A stretch of DNA of 64,000 nucleotides from Cognatundibacterium jejuense. Its GTDB lineage: Bacteria; Pseudomonadota; Gammaproteobacteria; Burkholderiales; Burkholderiaceae_D. The stretch spans positions 1 through 64,000 of the forward strand of contig NZ_JACOFV010000001.1 in assembly GCF_014284255.1 (NCBI RefSeq), written 5' to 3'. Positions 1 to 8,427 of the stretch are shown here, piece by piece. A model generated the notes under the pieces. It searched no databases. It was not told the DNA's origin and saw only the letters and a list, made by a program, of their open reading frames with translations. The stretch's first letter is position 1. Each line of letters starts with the position of its first letter. The translations under genes were made by a program, and so were the position numbers.

Positions 1-1
1 G

Positions 2-88
2 CAGCATTCGACATTAGGTTACCGCTCTCCCGTTCAATATCTGGAAGACTGGATGAAGAAACAAAATCAAGAGAATCTCGCTGCATGA
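2..88 (+). CDS. IS3-family transposase, C-terminal end (partial)
   Basis: The reading frame enters the window already open and ends at TGA 86-88. Its 28 residues include HSTLGYRSPVQYLEDW, which matches the conserved C-terminus of IS3-family OrfB (DDE) transposases, where an H-x-T-L-G-Y-x-S-P block follows the last catalytic Glu. Only the tail is visible, so it cannot be said whether the element is intact to the left. It sits at the outer end of the prophage late operon, where P2 would carry ogr and the attachment site. Confidence 0.75.
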   Translation, partial: QHSTLGYRSPVQYLEDWMKKQNQENLAA

Positions 89-119
89 CATTCACCTGAT
101 GGTGAACTAATTATCGAGG

Positions 120-138
120 GAAGCTCAAATTGAGCTTC
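120..138. repeat. perfect 9-bp inverted repeat
   Basis: GAAGCTCAA, one spacer base, then TTGAGCTTC. It lies 31 bases after the transposase stop and could be part of the IS end or a hairpin. A related GGGAAGCTCAG string occurs at about 203-213. Confidence 0.5.
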
Positions 139-150
139 TCCTCAAATTTA

Positions 151-192
151 GTTCCCCAAAAGTGACGTAAAATAAACGCAACTTTGGGGAAC
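151..192. other. stem-loop between the IS end and the membrane gene
   Basis: GTTCCCCAAA at 151-160 pairs perfectly with TTTGGGGAAC at 183-192 across a 22-base loop. It is just downstream of the minus-strand gene ending at 199 and could stop its transcript, but no long T tract follows on either strand, so terminator function is uncertain. Confidence 0.4.
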
Positions 193-198
193 AAAATT

Positions 199-582
199 TC
201 AGGGGAAGCTCAGGAGAATAAAAACGAACATTGGGATAGTGCAGACTGATAGAAGAACATTTGCAATGACAGCAATCCATACGCCTTGTTTGAAACCTAA
301 AGTCCCGTTGTTGGCTGCCTGTGCTTTACTACCGAGATACCATCCGCCAAATCCAAGTTGCATTGCTAATCCTATCAATATCGTTACTGGTACAGGAATT
401 AGGTGCTCTGTGAGTATGGTTAACGCTGCATAGGACATCGATACGACAGTAATGCCAGTGGTATATATAAAGGCATGCTTCCAACTTAAAATGGTTCTCT
501 TGTATAAAAATGCCGCTAACTTGACGAGCGAAGTGTAGATGGCAAACATGCAGAGAATAGGTAAGAAGGAGAAGATCGACAT
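199..582 (-). CDS. small four-helix inner-membrane protein, unknown
   Basis: A 127-residue protein, almost entirely hydrophobic, with about four predicted membrane segments (roughly residues 4-24, 37-58, 63-84 and 103-125) and a short charged loop around 85-96. I do not recognise a family or motif. It is downstream of prophage gene D on the same strand, between D and the IS remnant, where P2 would have ogr, so it may be a prophage cargo gene or host DNA. No function is inferred. Confidence 0.6.
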   Translation of the reverse strand: MSIFSFLPILCMFAIYTSLVKLAAFLYKRTILSWKHAFIYTTGITVVSMSYAALTILTEHLIPVPVTILIGLAMQLGFGGWYLGSKAQAANNGTLGFKQGVWIAVIANVLLSVCTIPMFVFILLSFP

Positions 583-635
583 GAAAATGGATATTGTTTG
601 ATTTGATTTAATATTTTATCAATCTTTATAGTACG

Positions 636-1646
636 TTACGATTCTTTTTCATTGTTCTTCGATTCCATTTCCAGTTGCGTCGTCAACCCTTGTGAACTCA
701 GGCTATGAGTCACTTTCACAATCAACCATTCCGCATTTCCTATTGGCGCTTTTAATTCTGGTATCTGCACGCCCATCATGGGCGATACATCTGGTCGGCC
801 AAGGGCAAGGGTGAATTGCAGTGTGGCTTTGCCGCGTTCTATGCGGTGCCATTCGGATTTGGCGGCGTCTTCGGCGTCTTTTTGATTGGCGTAGACGTGG
901 CGTAGGCGTTTGGGGTTGTCGTCTTCGCCGATGAGTTCGGTTTTTTCTTTGGCGTCGTCGGGGTCATGCCATTGGGCGCGTACCCCGCTGTAGGCGTCGC
1001 GGTTGGCGGTATGGTAGCGGTGTTTGTCGCCATCGCGGCGGTGCAGGGTGATGGTGGGCAGTGCTTGTCCTTTGCTGTTCGTGGCTTCGCCTATTGGCAG
1101 AAACAGCAGGGCGTCTTTTTTGATCGTTGCTACTGCATCGAATTTCTTACCCAGGCGGTTTAAAAAGTGGATGTCTGATTCATTCGTTTGATCGATGTGG
1201 TCGACGATTTTGCCGATGAAGATTTTTCCGACACGCGGCGTCAGTTTATTGTCGCTGGCGATTTGGTTGACGATGGCGTCGATCGTTTGCGCATGAAAAC
1301 TTCGACTCTTTTTTACGCGTATTGGCTTGGCCATCTGGGCGCTGCGGGCGCGTAAGGTGATGGTGTCGGGGGCACCTTCGTGTTCGACTTCATCGACGAT
1401 GAATGTGCCTTTGTCGACCATGCCGCCGTTGGCGGTAAAGCCTGGGCCACCTAGTTTGAGCGTGATTTTGGCGCCAGTAGCGGGAATGGCGACACGGCCG
1501 TCGCTGTCGTCGATCGTGATGTCCAGTTGGTCAACGGCGTTGGCTCGTTCTTCGGTCAGGGTGAGACTAACCAGCCGTGGGTAAATCTTGCTGGTGATGT
1601 CTTTGCCTTCTAAGGTGATGCTAAAGGTAGGTTGTGGGTAGCTCAT
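636..1646 (-). CDS. D: P2 gpD-like tail protein (late control D)
   Basis: A 336-residue protein of the phage late control gene D family, the hub of contractile tails that joins baseplate and tube and resembles the VgrG/gp27 fold. Family features are the N-terminal block with ITSKIYPRLVSLTLTEE, the HFLNRLGKKFDAVATIK region near residues 160-177, and the C-terminal LIVKVTHSLSSQGLTTQLEME block. Its ATG at 1646 overlaps the U stop codon in an ATGA, so it is translationally coupled. It is the last gene of the F-E-T-U-D operon. Confidence 0.93.
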   Translation of the reverse strand: MSYPQPTFSITLEGKDITSKIYPRLVSLTLTEERANAVDQLDITIDDSDGRVAIPATGAKITLKLGGPGFTANGGMVDKGTFIVDEVEHEGAPDTITLRARSAQMAKPIRVKKSRSFHAQTIDAIVNQIASDNKLTPRVGKIFIGKIVDHIDQTNESDIHFLNRLGKKFDAVATIKKDALLFLPIGEATNSKGQALPTITLHRRDGDKHRYHTANRDAYSGVRAQWHDPDDAKEKTELIGEDDNPKRLRHVYANQKDAEDAAKSEWHRIERGKATLQFTLALGRPDVSPMMGVQIPELKAPIGNAEWLIVKVTHSLSSQGLTTQLEMESKNNEKES

Positions 1647-2074
1647 TCGGTGTCTGATTCTTGATGGGGTGAGCCGGAATAGGCGTCGATCTGGTCGCCG
1701 CGGTCTACCCGTTTAAGACTGACCGAAAATTCGATGCGGCGTGGCATGCCATCGGTATAGAACAGGGTGCGGCCTTCAGTTAGTTGGGTAATGACGAATT
1801 CACCAAAGATGCGGCCGGTGCCTTCTACCAATACATAGGCTTCGCCACGGCTGGCCATATCGCGAATGTCGTCGAGCGAGGTGATATCGCCGGTGAGTTC
1901 TGGGGCGATCCAACCAGAGAGGGTGATGGTGTCATCGCCTTCGCCCAGGTATTGATGCGCATCACGCTCACCAACGCGTGAGGTGGCGGGGTGCTTCCAT
2001 TCTTGTTGTCGCTGAAATTCTTGATACGCCAGCGTCGGCAGACTGAATACAAATTGGTCGAGACTCATCATCAT
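1643..2074 (-). CDS. U: P2 gpU-like tail terminator/assembly protein
   Basis: A 143-residue phage P2 GpU family protein, thought to cap the tail tube. Typical features are the N-terminal FVFSLPTLAYQEFQRQ, the central TITLSGWIAPELTG and the C-terminal RRIEFSVSLKRVD. Three consecutive Met codons (2074, 2071, 2068) begin the frame, so the exact start is uncertain by two residues. It lies between T and D and overlaps D by four bases. Confidence 0.92.
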   Translation of the reverse strand: MMMSLDQFVFSLPTLAYQEFQRQQEWKHPATSRVGERDAHQYLGEGDDTITLSGWIAPELTGDITSLDDIRDMASRGEAYVLVEGTGRIFGEFVITQLTEGRTLFYTDGMPRRIEFSVSLKRVDRGDQIDAYSGSPHQESDTE

Positions 2075-2086
2075 GAGGGCGTTTCC

Positions 2087-4861
2087 TTACATGTCATCGT
2101 AATCGTGCATGCTCGAGCGACGTGTCGCCGCGCGCTGCCGTTCGCGTTTGTCCAACTCCGCTGCCACGGCTTTGGCTATTGCCTGCGCATCGGTACCGGC
2201 TGGTGGGTTGATGGTGATTTGAATGGTGTCATTGCTGTGCATTGCCGGCGCTGCATTTGTACTGTTGCTGGCAACGGGTGGGCGCCGGTCCACATTCAAC
2301 GGGGTGAGGTTGAGTGCGGGTTGATCTACGGCTTTGCGGGGTGATACTAACGGCGGTAACGTCGGTGCAGGGTATGATCGGATTGTTGGTGTCGCGGATG
2401 CGCTCAGTGGGTCAAATGTCGCATGCGGCATTGCTGCCATCGCTGGCACGATAGATGTGGTCAATGCGAGTCCGCCGGCCATTTTAGTCAGCCGATTGGC
2501 TAATTGACTAACCTGATTAACGGCTTGGCCTTCGCCATTAGCTAAACCATTTGATAAACCCTGCATTGTAAATTGGCCAAGCTCGGTAAAGACGACGCTG
2601 GGGCTGTGGATGCCGAGTTTTTCTTTAAACCAGTCGACGACGTTGCTGCCTAAGCTGGTGATGGTCTCTTTGACTGCGGTCATACCATTGCGGATGCCGT
2701 TGATTAATCCTTGAACCAGGTTGCTGCCAAATTCAGTAAATCTGCTGGTTAAGGCACTGAGCCAGGCGATGCCATCGTTAAAGCTTTGGCGTATCTGCGC
2801 CCACAAACCTACAAAGTAGGCTTTGACTGGTTCCCAGTTTTTGTACAGCAAGTAGGCGCCTGCAGCGAGTAGCGCAATGGCGGCGATGATGAGACCAATC
2901 GGGCTAGCCAAGGCAGCGATGCCAAAGCTGACCAAGGCGCGGCCAGCAATGAGCAAAAAACTGCCTGCGCGCATAGCGAGTGGACCAAGGCGTACGAAGG
3001 CGGTACCGAGTCGGGCCAGGATGCCTGGTGCAGCGGCGCTTTCTATTTTTAACAAAGTCATCCCATAGCGGAAGAGGGCGAAGGGACCAATGATCGACGC
3101 AAAGACGATGGTCAGTGTGCCCAGCACCACCAACAGCGCAGATAGCCCTGCAAAAGAAATTGCCAGCACCTTGGCGGTGGTGGAATGTTCTTTCATAAAC
3201 GTGGTGACAGTTTGCAAGACGCTGGCGAGCTTTTCTAAAGCGCTGGCATACAGCGGCAGGATCTGTGTGCCGATCTGTTGTTTGGCGCTGCTGATCTTGG
3301 CTAATGCTTCAAGCTCACGGCCTTTGGTCGTGGCATGTGCGCCGCGGTTGAGTGTGTCTATATCGGCTGCACCGGCATTGAGCTTGGCGTTTTTGTGGAT
3401 CTGCTCTCGCTGTAAGTACATTTGCGTGAACAGATTAGACGCGGTGCGATTGGTCATGATGGTCGCGATCGTGTCTTTAATTTGCTCTGGGTCTGTGATG
3501 CCTTTAGCGGCTAATTTGGGTAGCAAGACCGTTTCTAGCCACGCCATGGGGTCAGATTTGAGCACTTCACCGCCTGCCAATGCGCCAGGTTTGATCTGCT
3601 TGATCATGCCTATTTTGTTGTATTCGACCTTGCCGGGGTCGAGCAGATCGAGCCGGCCCATCTCTTGTGCGGCACGCACGGTAGTGTGACCTTGATACAG
3701 GTTGGCGTAGGCGGACATCAAACCGGTACCAACGCGGTGGCCGCCCATTTCTTGAATCAAGGGTTCCATCTTGTAAAAGAAGGCTTCATCTTGCAGCGAT
3801 TTGGCAGCGACGCCGCCGGTCTTGATAAAGTTGAGCCATTCGTCGGGACCAACGCGGCCGCCGGTGGCGGTGAGCACTTTTTGCACCAGATTGGCTTCGT
3901 GTTCAAACTTCTTCTCGCTGGCGAGGCCACCACGTAGCTCGATGACCTTAAGCATGTTCATGAAGCTTTGGCCTTTTTCTGCACCGGTTTGTTCATCGTA
4001 CATGGCGGCATTGGCAAACTTCATCTTGGCTAGGGTCGGTAAGACCATTTGCGCGTGGTGCAAGTCGGCAAAGACGGTTAATGAGTCGCGCATCAGTTCC
4101 AGATTTTCTAACGAACTGGTGCCGTAGGTTTGCATTGCCTGGCTAAATTTAATCGCATCATTTGAAATGGCGTCGCCCATGCCTAAAGCGCGGATGCGTT
4201 GGATCTCCGTCTCAAAATGTTTGGCCTCGCCGAGAGATTGGATGACCGGCACGCTCATGGCGGTGCCAGCCATCGCCATGCCCATGCCAGACATGGTGGC
4301 ATTGCCCGCGGCTGTGCGAGTGCTTTCCATTTTCTTTTTTGCCGCGCTGACTTGTTCGTGGCGCTTGGCCAGCTCAGAAAGTTTGTGTTGCTGGGCGGTG
4401 ATTTGGGCGTTGGTGTCGGCGATATTGTTGCGCAAACTGCGCTCGTGTTGGGCTAGCTGGTACGTGCTGATACCTGCGGCGCTGAGTTTGTCGCGCAAGA
4501 CTTGCAGTTGTTGTGTTTCGCGTTGATGCTGTTCTTTGATGAGTTTGGCGGTTTTTGTGGCGCGTTCAAATTCACGCGTCATGGTGCGCGTTGGCTGCTC
4601 GGTTGCCTGCATTTGTTCAGCCAGCATTTTTGCGCGCTGGCGAGCAGCATCCAAGCGATTGGCGGTTTCTTGCAGGCCGGTATGTAATTGCCGAAAGCCA
4701 GATAAAGCTTTTTGCTGGCTATCGAGGTCCTTAAGGCGATCACGCAGCGCTTTGAGCGCCTTGCCGCTGGCGGTGGATTCGCCGATGATGCGTTTTAAGG
4801 GGGCGGTGATCTTCTCTATCATCGAGAACACCACCTGAAGTTTTAAATCACGCTCAGACAT
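2087..4861 (-). CDS. T: P2 gpT-like tail tape measure protein
   Basis: About 924 residues. The N-terminal third is charged and coiled-coil-like with Gln/Lys-rich heptads; hydrophobic segments lie around residues 185-205 and 570-680; a repeated G-x-N-L-V-Q-G-L-I-N-G type motif around 715-770 is typical of phage tape measures. The protein sets tail length and helps DNA passage. I chose ATG 4861 (MSERDLKLQ), preceded by an AAGGA at good spacing; a GTG at 4885 would add eight residues but overlaps E'. It follows E/E' directly, as in P2. Confidence 0.92.
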   Translation of the reverse strand: MSERDLKLQVVFSMIEKITAPLKRIIGESTASGKALKALRDRLKDLDSQQKALSGFRQLHTGLQETANRLDAARQRAKMLAEQMQATEQPTRTMTREFERATKTAKLIKEQHQRETQQLQVLRDKLSAAGISTYQLAQHERSLRNNIADTNAQITAQQHKLSELAKRHEQVSAAKKKMESTRTAAGNATMSGMGMAMAGTAMSVPVIQSLGEAKHFETEIQRIRALGMGDAISNDAIKFSQAMQTYGTSSLENLELMRDSLTVFADLHHAQMVLPTLAKMKFANAAMYDEQTGAEKGQSFMNMLKVIELRGGLASEKKFEHEANLVQKVLTATGGRVGPDEWLNFIKTGGVAAKSLQDEAFFYKMEPLIQEMGGHRVGTGLMSAYANLYQGHTTVRAAQEMGRLDLLDPGKVEYNKIGMIKQIKPGALAGGEVLKSDPMAWLETVLLPKLAAKGITDPEQIKDTIATIMTNRTASNLFTQMYLQREQIHKNAKLNAGAADIDTLNRGAHATTKGRELEALAKISSAKQQIGTQILPLYASALEKLASVLQTVTTFMKEHSTTAKVLAISFAGLSALLVVLGTLTIVFASIIGPFALFRYGMTLLKIESAAAPGILARLGTAFVRLGPLAMRAGSFLLIAGRALVSFGIAALASPIGLIIAAIALLAAGAYLLYKNWEPVKAYFVGLWAQIRQSFNDGIAWLSALTSRFTEFGSNLVQGLINGIRNGMTAVKETITSLGSNVVDWFKEKLGIHSPSVVFTELGQFTMQGLSNGLANGEGQAVNQVSQLANRLTKMAGGLALTTSIVPAMAAMPHATFDPLSASATPTIRSYPAPTLPPLVSPRKAVDQPALNLTPLNVDRRPPVASNSTNAAPAMHSNDTIQITINPPAGTDAQAIAKAVAAELDKRERQRAATRRSSMHDYDDM

Positions 4862-4874
4862 GGGTTTCCTTGAG

Positions 4875-5287
4875 TTATTCTGCACCGCTGCGGATTCTGG
4901 CGCGCTCGCGCCAGTCCATCAGTTCTGAGAGGCTTAAGGCATCCATTGCGGTGGGTGGCCAGTGGAACACCACCGCAATATCTGCCATGGCGTCTTCGAC
5001 TATTTCTGGAATGCCGTACGGTCCGCTTTCTTGACCAAAAAAGAAGCCACCTCCGCGCCGATTTCTAACAGATCAGCCGGGTCAAGGTTCGCTACATCTT
5101 GCGCCGTCAAAATGGGTGTTGTAATGCGTGGCAAGACCTGCTGCAGGGCGACGACGTTGATATTACCCAGATCGACCAGCGATACGCCGCGCAGTTCGCC
5201 TGCTTTGGGTTTGCGTAGGGTGACTTCCTTGATGAGGGTGTCGCCACGTTTGAGCGGTTCGTCAAGAGTGATGGTTTTTTCTGTCAT
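4875..5287 (-). CDS. E': P2 E+E' frameshift product, tail assembly chaperone
   Basis: Translation that slips -1 at T TTT TTG (5042-5036) leaves the E frame after residue 84 and continues for 53 codons to TAA 4877-4875, giving about 137 residues. The new frame carries the GpE signature near its end (VFHWPPTAMDALSLSELMDWRERA). P2 makes an E+E' fusion at the same type of slippery heptamer, and the fusion is essential for tail assembly. Here the shifted frame is open throughout. The fusion is inferred from sequence, not shown. Confidence 0.85.
5000..5287 (-). CDS. E: P2 gpE-like tail assembly protein
   Basis: A 95-residue protein, start ATG 5287, of the Mu gp41/P2 gpE tail assembly chaperone family. 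Recognisable features are the N-terminal ITLDEPLKRGDTLIKEVTLRKPKAGELRG block and the DLLEIGAEVASFL helix that ends on the slippery site. Unshifted ribosomes end at TAG 5002-5000. It sits between FII and T, the position of the frameshifting chaperone pair in most contractile and long tails. Confidence 0.9.
   Translation of the reverse strand: MTEKTITLDEPLKRGDTLIKEVTLRKPKAGELRGVSLVDLGNINVVALQQVLPRITTPILTAQDVANLDPADLLEIGAEVASFLVKKADRTAFQK
5036..5042 (-). promoter_or_regulatory. -1 ribosomal slippery heptamer T TTT TTG
   Basis: On the minus strand the E codons TCT TTT TTG contain T TTT TTG in the zero frame, an X XXY YYZ site and the same heptamer used by P2 E/E'. The -1 frame is open from here to 4877 and encodes the conserved E' domain. 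Confidence 0.88.
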
Positions 5288-5315
5288 GGTTGTTCTCTTT
5301 TAGGTTCAAAGTGGG

Positions 5316-5825
5316 TCAAACGCCGATGGCGCGGCGTATCTCTTCGGTGCGATCGACGCCGCCGATCATCTCTACCCCGTTGATAAAATCAAGCTCGATG
5401 ATGTTTTCACCGTTGATCATCAGCTTGTAATAGCTGCAGGTGGTTTTGTATTTGTGGTCGGATTTGTCACCCATTTTGGTGTTGCCCATCTCGATTTCTT
5501 TATGGCGACCACGGACGACAATTTCGACGGCATCGACTTCGGCAGTGTCATCACGCTGATATGCTCCGGCAAAGCGCAGTTGAACGGCATTGTGGCTGGT
5601 CGCGCCGTATTGCTTTAAAGCGTCGATCAATAAGCCACCGGCAGTCCATTCGAGTTCGATTTTTTCATTCATGTAATCGATCTCGATGGGGCCGGTCATG
5701 CCGCCAGCGACGTAGTCTTCCATTTTGCGGCTGAGTTTAGGCAAGGTGATTTCTGGCACCTGGCCGAGGTAAGAGATACCGTCGTTGAATAAATTAAAAT
5801 TTTTGAGTTTGCTGGGTAAGCCCAT
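5316..5825 (-). CDS. FII: P2 FII-like major tail tube protein
   Basis: A 169-residue contractile tail tube protein. It starts MGLPSKLKNFNLFNDGISYLGQV and has the family's ITLPKLSRKMEDYVAGGMTGPIEIDYMN and MGDKSDHKYKTTCSYYKLMINGE blocks. It polymerises around the tape measure to form the inner tube. It lies immediately downstream of the sheath gene FI in the usual order, with a 17-base gap. Confidence 0.95.
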   Translation of the reverse strand: MGLPSKLKNFNLFNDGISYLGQVPEITLPKLSRKMEDYVAGGMTGPIEIDYMNEKIELEWTAGGLLIDALKQYGATSHNAVQLRFAGAYQRDDTAEVDAVEIVVRGRHKEIEMGNTKMGDKSDHKYKTTCSYYKLMINGENIIELDFINGVEMIGGVDRTEEIRRAIGV

Positions 5826-5842
5826 GATTGCTCCCTATATGA

Positions 5843-7015
5843 TTAAGCGGTAATGCGCTGCGCAAAGTTCGCCAGATAGCTGTCAGTAATACGTTGATGC
5901 ATGATCAGATCTTCCAGCGGCGGTACCGGCGTGTAGTCGTAATCAATTGTCAGCGAGCCCATTTTTAAGCTGTCTTTGCTGTTCGATGCCGGATCAAACC
6001 AGGCATGGGCGTCGATGATGTAGCCTTCAGCTTTCAGTTCACGGAACTTAGCGTTGATTGATTCCAGCAGGTCACGCACCAATGATGGATGTACGGGCTT
6101 ATCGACATAACTAAAATGCGCTTCGGCAATGCTGTCGGCCAGCACCTGGGCGGTACGCGTGTAGTTTTCGAAGAAGAAAAATTCGCCTACTTCTGCCGTG
6201 CGCGATCCCCAGAAGCGGTAGCCTGACTTATTGATCAGCGTAGTGACGCCTGCTTGATTGAGGTAGCCAGCATCGGTAGCACCGCTTTGCAAATCCCAGA
6301 ACACATCACGAGAAATGCCCAGTGGGCCATTGACCACCACGTTAGAAAGCGATTTATGCCAGCCAATGTCATTGTCAATCTTTGCCCGTACACCTAAAGC
6401 ATAGGCCACGGCTGAAATGGATGCGTTGGCGTTGGTGGAAGTATCCCAGTCAACAAAGTCTGGCCAGATAAGCATTAATTCGCGTTGGCCAAACTGCTCG
6501 CGGTATAAAGCAGCCGCTTCTTTGGTCTGCGCACCCCAGCAGTTGGCATAGACAAAGGCACGCAATTGTTGGGCGACAGCGACCATCTCTGTCGTCACCG
6601 CCTGCGTATCTAAACCCGGTGCGCCGATGATGCGCGGCTTCATGCCAAATTTGGCTTGTGCAGCCAGCAGGGCTTTGACACCCGTATATTGACCAGATGG
6701 CGAGACGCCACCGATGGTGTTGCTGGTTTGCTCTGCTTCGTGCTCTGCCTGTGGCACACGCACCACGATGGTAAAAGGATTGGTTTGTTTGCCAATCGCA
6801 TCTAACGCGCGCGACAGCGTACCGCGTTTGCCCGCTTTACCAATTGCGCTGGTGACATTGGTCAACAGCACCGGCGTATTGAGCGGAAAGGTCGTCGCAT
6901 CTGCATCATCCGCGGTGGCAATTAAGCCAATCACAGCGGTAGAAACGGTGCGAATAGGGCGTGTGCCTTCGTTGATTTCAATGACGCGCACGCCGTGGTG
7001 ATAATCTCTGGACAT
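5843..7015 (-). CDS. FI: P2 FI-like tail sheath protein
   Basis: A 390-residue contractile sheath monomer, full length for the family. It starts MSRDYHHGVRVIEINEGTRP; the C-terminal domain has the conserved GYRFWGSRT, FFFFENYTRTAQVLADSI and DYTPVPPLEDL blocks. Its subunits contract around the FII tube during injection. It is the first canonical gene of the FI-FII-E-T-U-D operon, with two small extra genes just upstream. Confidence 0.96.
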   Translation of the reverse strand: MSRDYHHGVRVIEINEGTRPIRTVSTAVIGLIATADDADATTFPLNTPVLLTNVTSAIGKAGKRGTLSRALDAIGKQTNPFTIVVRVPQAEHEAEQTSNTIGGVSPSGQYTGVKALLAAQAKFGMKPRIIGAPGLDTQAVTTEMVAVAQQLRAFVYANCWGAQTKEAAALYREQFGQRELMLIWPDFVDWDTSTNANASISAVAYALGVRAKIDNDIGWHKSLSNVVVNGPLGISRDVFWDLQSGATDAGYLNQAGVTTLINKSGYRFWGSRTAEVGEFFFFENYTRTAQVLADSIAEAHFSYVDKPVHPSLVRDLLESINAKFRELKAEGYIIDAHAWFDPASNSKDSLKMGSLTIDYDYTPVPPLEDLIMHQRITDSYLANFAQRITA

Positions 7016-7029
7016 AGATTTTCCTTAGG

Positions 7030-7311
7030 TTAAAGGTATAAATGCACCGCGATGAACACCAGCAATCCACCGCTGGTTGTCGCTATAAAATCCCAGAAAT
7101 CACAAGTGTGTTTTTCTGGATGATAGGCGTCGTAGACTTCTTTAAATACACCCACGGCAACGACCACCATCAAGGCTTGTGGTGCAACCAAAGTGACGGG
7201 TACAAACTGCAATAGAGCGATGCTGGCAATGAGGTAAATCACCACACCCATCAAGGCATGGCCTTGTTTGTCGGCGGGGATTTTTGCTAGCAGGGCGAGT
7301 AGTTTTTCCAT
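7030..7311 (-). CDS. small membrane protein with H/D/E-rich motifs, unknown
   Basis: 93 residues. It begins with a D-K-x-G-H stretch (DKQGHALMGVVIYL), has two or three hydrophobic segments, and carries FKEVYDAYHPEKHTCDFWDF followed by ATTSGG. This D-H...K-E-D-H...D-x-x-D-x-A-T-x-G pattern resembles VanZ/YfiM-type small membrane proteins of unknown function. The start codon overlaps the stop of the preceding gene (TAATG), so they are coupled. Its role in the phage is unknown. Confidence 0.65.
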   Translation of the reverse strand: MEKLLALLAKIPADKQGHALMGVVIYLIASIALLQFVPVTLVAPQALMVVVAVGVFKEVYDAYHPEKHTCDFWDFIATTSGGLLVFIAVHLYL

Positions 7312-7592
7312 TACGCCGCTCCAGAAACAATCTTTTGAAGATTGGCAGGATCAGGATTGGTGCCGTTAGACCAGGCGCGGCAGGCGTCAATGAAAGCATC
7401 CATCTTGGCCTTTTCGTCTTTGGTACCAGAACGAAGAATATTGAGCTGCATGTACACTGGGTAAGTGCGCTCAATATAAGCAGAACAAAGATCACGGGCA
7501 CGAATCTGCGCAGGACTTTCTAAGCCGCGCGTGGTCATGATCAGCGTACTTTCGTCACTTTGATCAGAATAATTGGTTGGTAAATTTCCCAT
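7311..7592 (-). CDS. small phage protein next to tail fibre, unknown
   Basis: 93 residues from ATG 7592 (MGNLPTNYSDQ), chosen because it has an AAAGGAC ribosome binding site and clears the upstream fibre gene; an upstream in-frame Met at 7655 would overlap that gene. The C-terminal half (YIERTYPVYMQLNILRSGTKDEK...FIDACRAWSNG) is helical and reminiscent of short fibre-associated proteins in other tailed phages. No catalytic motif is seen. Its position suggests a fibre chaperone or accessory, which is inference only. Confidence 0.65.
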   Translation of the reverse strand: MGNLPTNYSDQSDESTLIMTTRGLESPAQIRARDLCSAYIERTYPVYMQLNILRSGTKDEKAKMDAFIDACRAWSNGTNPDPANLQKIVSGAA

Positions 7593-7608
7593 GGAGAAGT
7601 CCTTTCTA

Positions 7609-8415
7609 TTAACGATTGCCGCTATTGATGCCAGCGAAGGTTCCACCCAGCCCACTTAAGTTGCCACTACCGACCACGTCAATAATGGCGTCATAGATGT
7701 TGTGCACTTGTGGACAGCGGTGCTGTGGATTCCATTTGCCGGCAATAACTTGTGGTAAGGCCAGATACAGCGTGTCGCCTACGGCAATAGAACCGCTCAG
7801 GCCTATATCGATATGGGTGTATGCACCAGCGGCATCGCCGGCATAGATGTGATGTGTGACTTGGTTCCATACTTCTTTTTTGGCGTTATCCATCCATCGC
7901 CAATCAGCTTTCCCAACAATCTTGTGGTACACGACAAAGCTGTTAAAGGCACCTTCAAAAATATGCTGATACGGTGTGTAAAAGACATAAGGACCAAAGC
8001 TATTTGTAATCGACTTCACGGTCAGTTTTAAAATATTGAACCCTCCATGAAAATACAAACTATCCATATTCATGTACTGCAGCAGTTCACGAACGACAGG
8101 CGGTCTGGTAATTGGGTCAAGCCCTGATGTAACCGGGATCATCGTGACATCAAATTTGCTCCAAAAATCACCACCCGCATGCACGCCCATGGCAAGCGGT
8201 AACTGCTGTGGTGCGGTACCACCCAAGGCAGTCATGCGGGCATTAAAGTTAACGGCAATGGCAGGGTGCTCATCTAGATGGCTGCCACGCCAGGCTTCAA
8301 GTTCATTGATTTTGGCAGCGACTCGTGCATCAACTTGTGCCTGTTTGTTGCTGACTTCTTGGGTCAAGGCAGTGGTTGAGTCAACCAACGCAGCGATTTG
8401 TTGCTCTAGGCTCAT
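7609..8415 (-). CDS. phage tail fibre/receptor-binding protein, distal part
   Basis: 268 residues. A coiled-coil N-terminus (LEQQIAALVDSTTALTQEVSNKQAQVDARVAAKINELEAWRG) suggests a trimer, followed by a beta-rich globular C-terminus with many aromatic and Gly residues. It sits between the gpH-like fibre base and the sheath, where P2 has H and G. A receptor-binding role is inferred from position and composition; I do not recognise the C-terminal domain. Confidence 0.65.
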   Translation of the reverse strand: MSLEQQIAALVDSTTALTQEVSNKQAQVDARVAAKINELEAWRGSHLDEHPAIAVNFNARMTALGGTAPQQLPLAMGVHAGGDFWSKFDVTMIPVTSGLDPITRPPVVRELLQYMNMDSLYFHGGFNILKLTVKSITNSFGPYVFYTPYQHIFEGAFNSFVVYHKIVGKADWRWMDNAKKEVWNQVTHHIYAGDAAGAYTHIDIGLSGSIAVGDTLYLALPQVIAGKWNPQHRCPQVHNIYDAIIDVVGSGNLSGLGGTFAGINSGNR

Positions 8416-8427
8416 AGTGGGTTCCTT

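Noticed and set aside
199-582. Reading the small membrane gene as ogr or a holin
   Set aside because: No zinc finger and too many membrane segments for either; left as unknown.
4861-4885. GTG start of tape measure at 4885
   Set aside because: It overlaps the E' stop and lacks a better ribosome binding site than ATG 4861.
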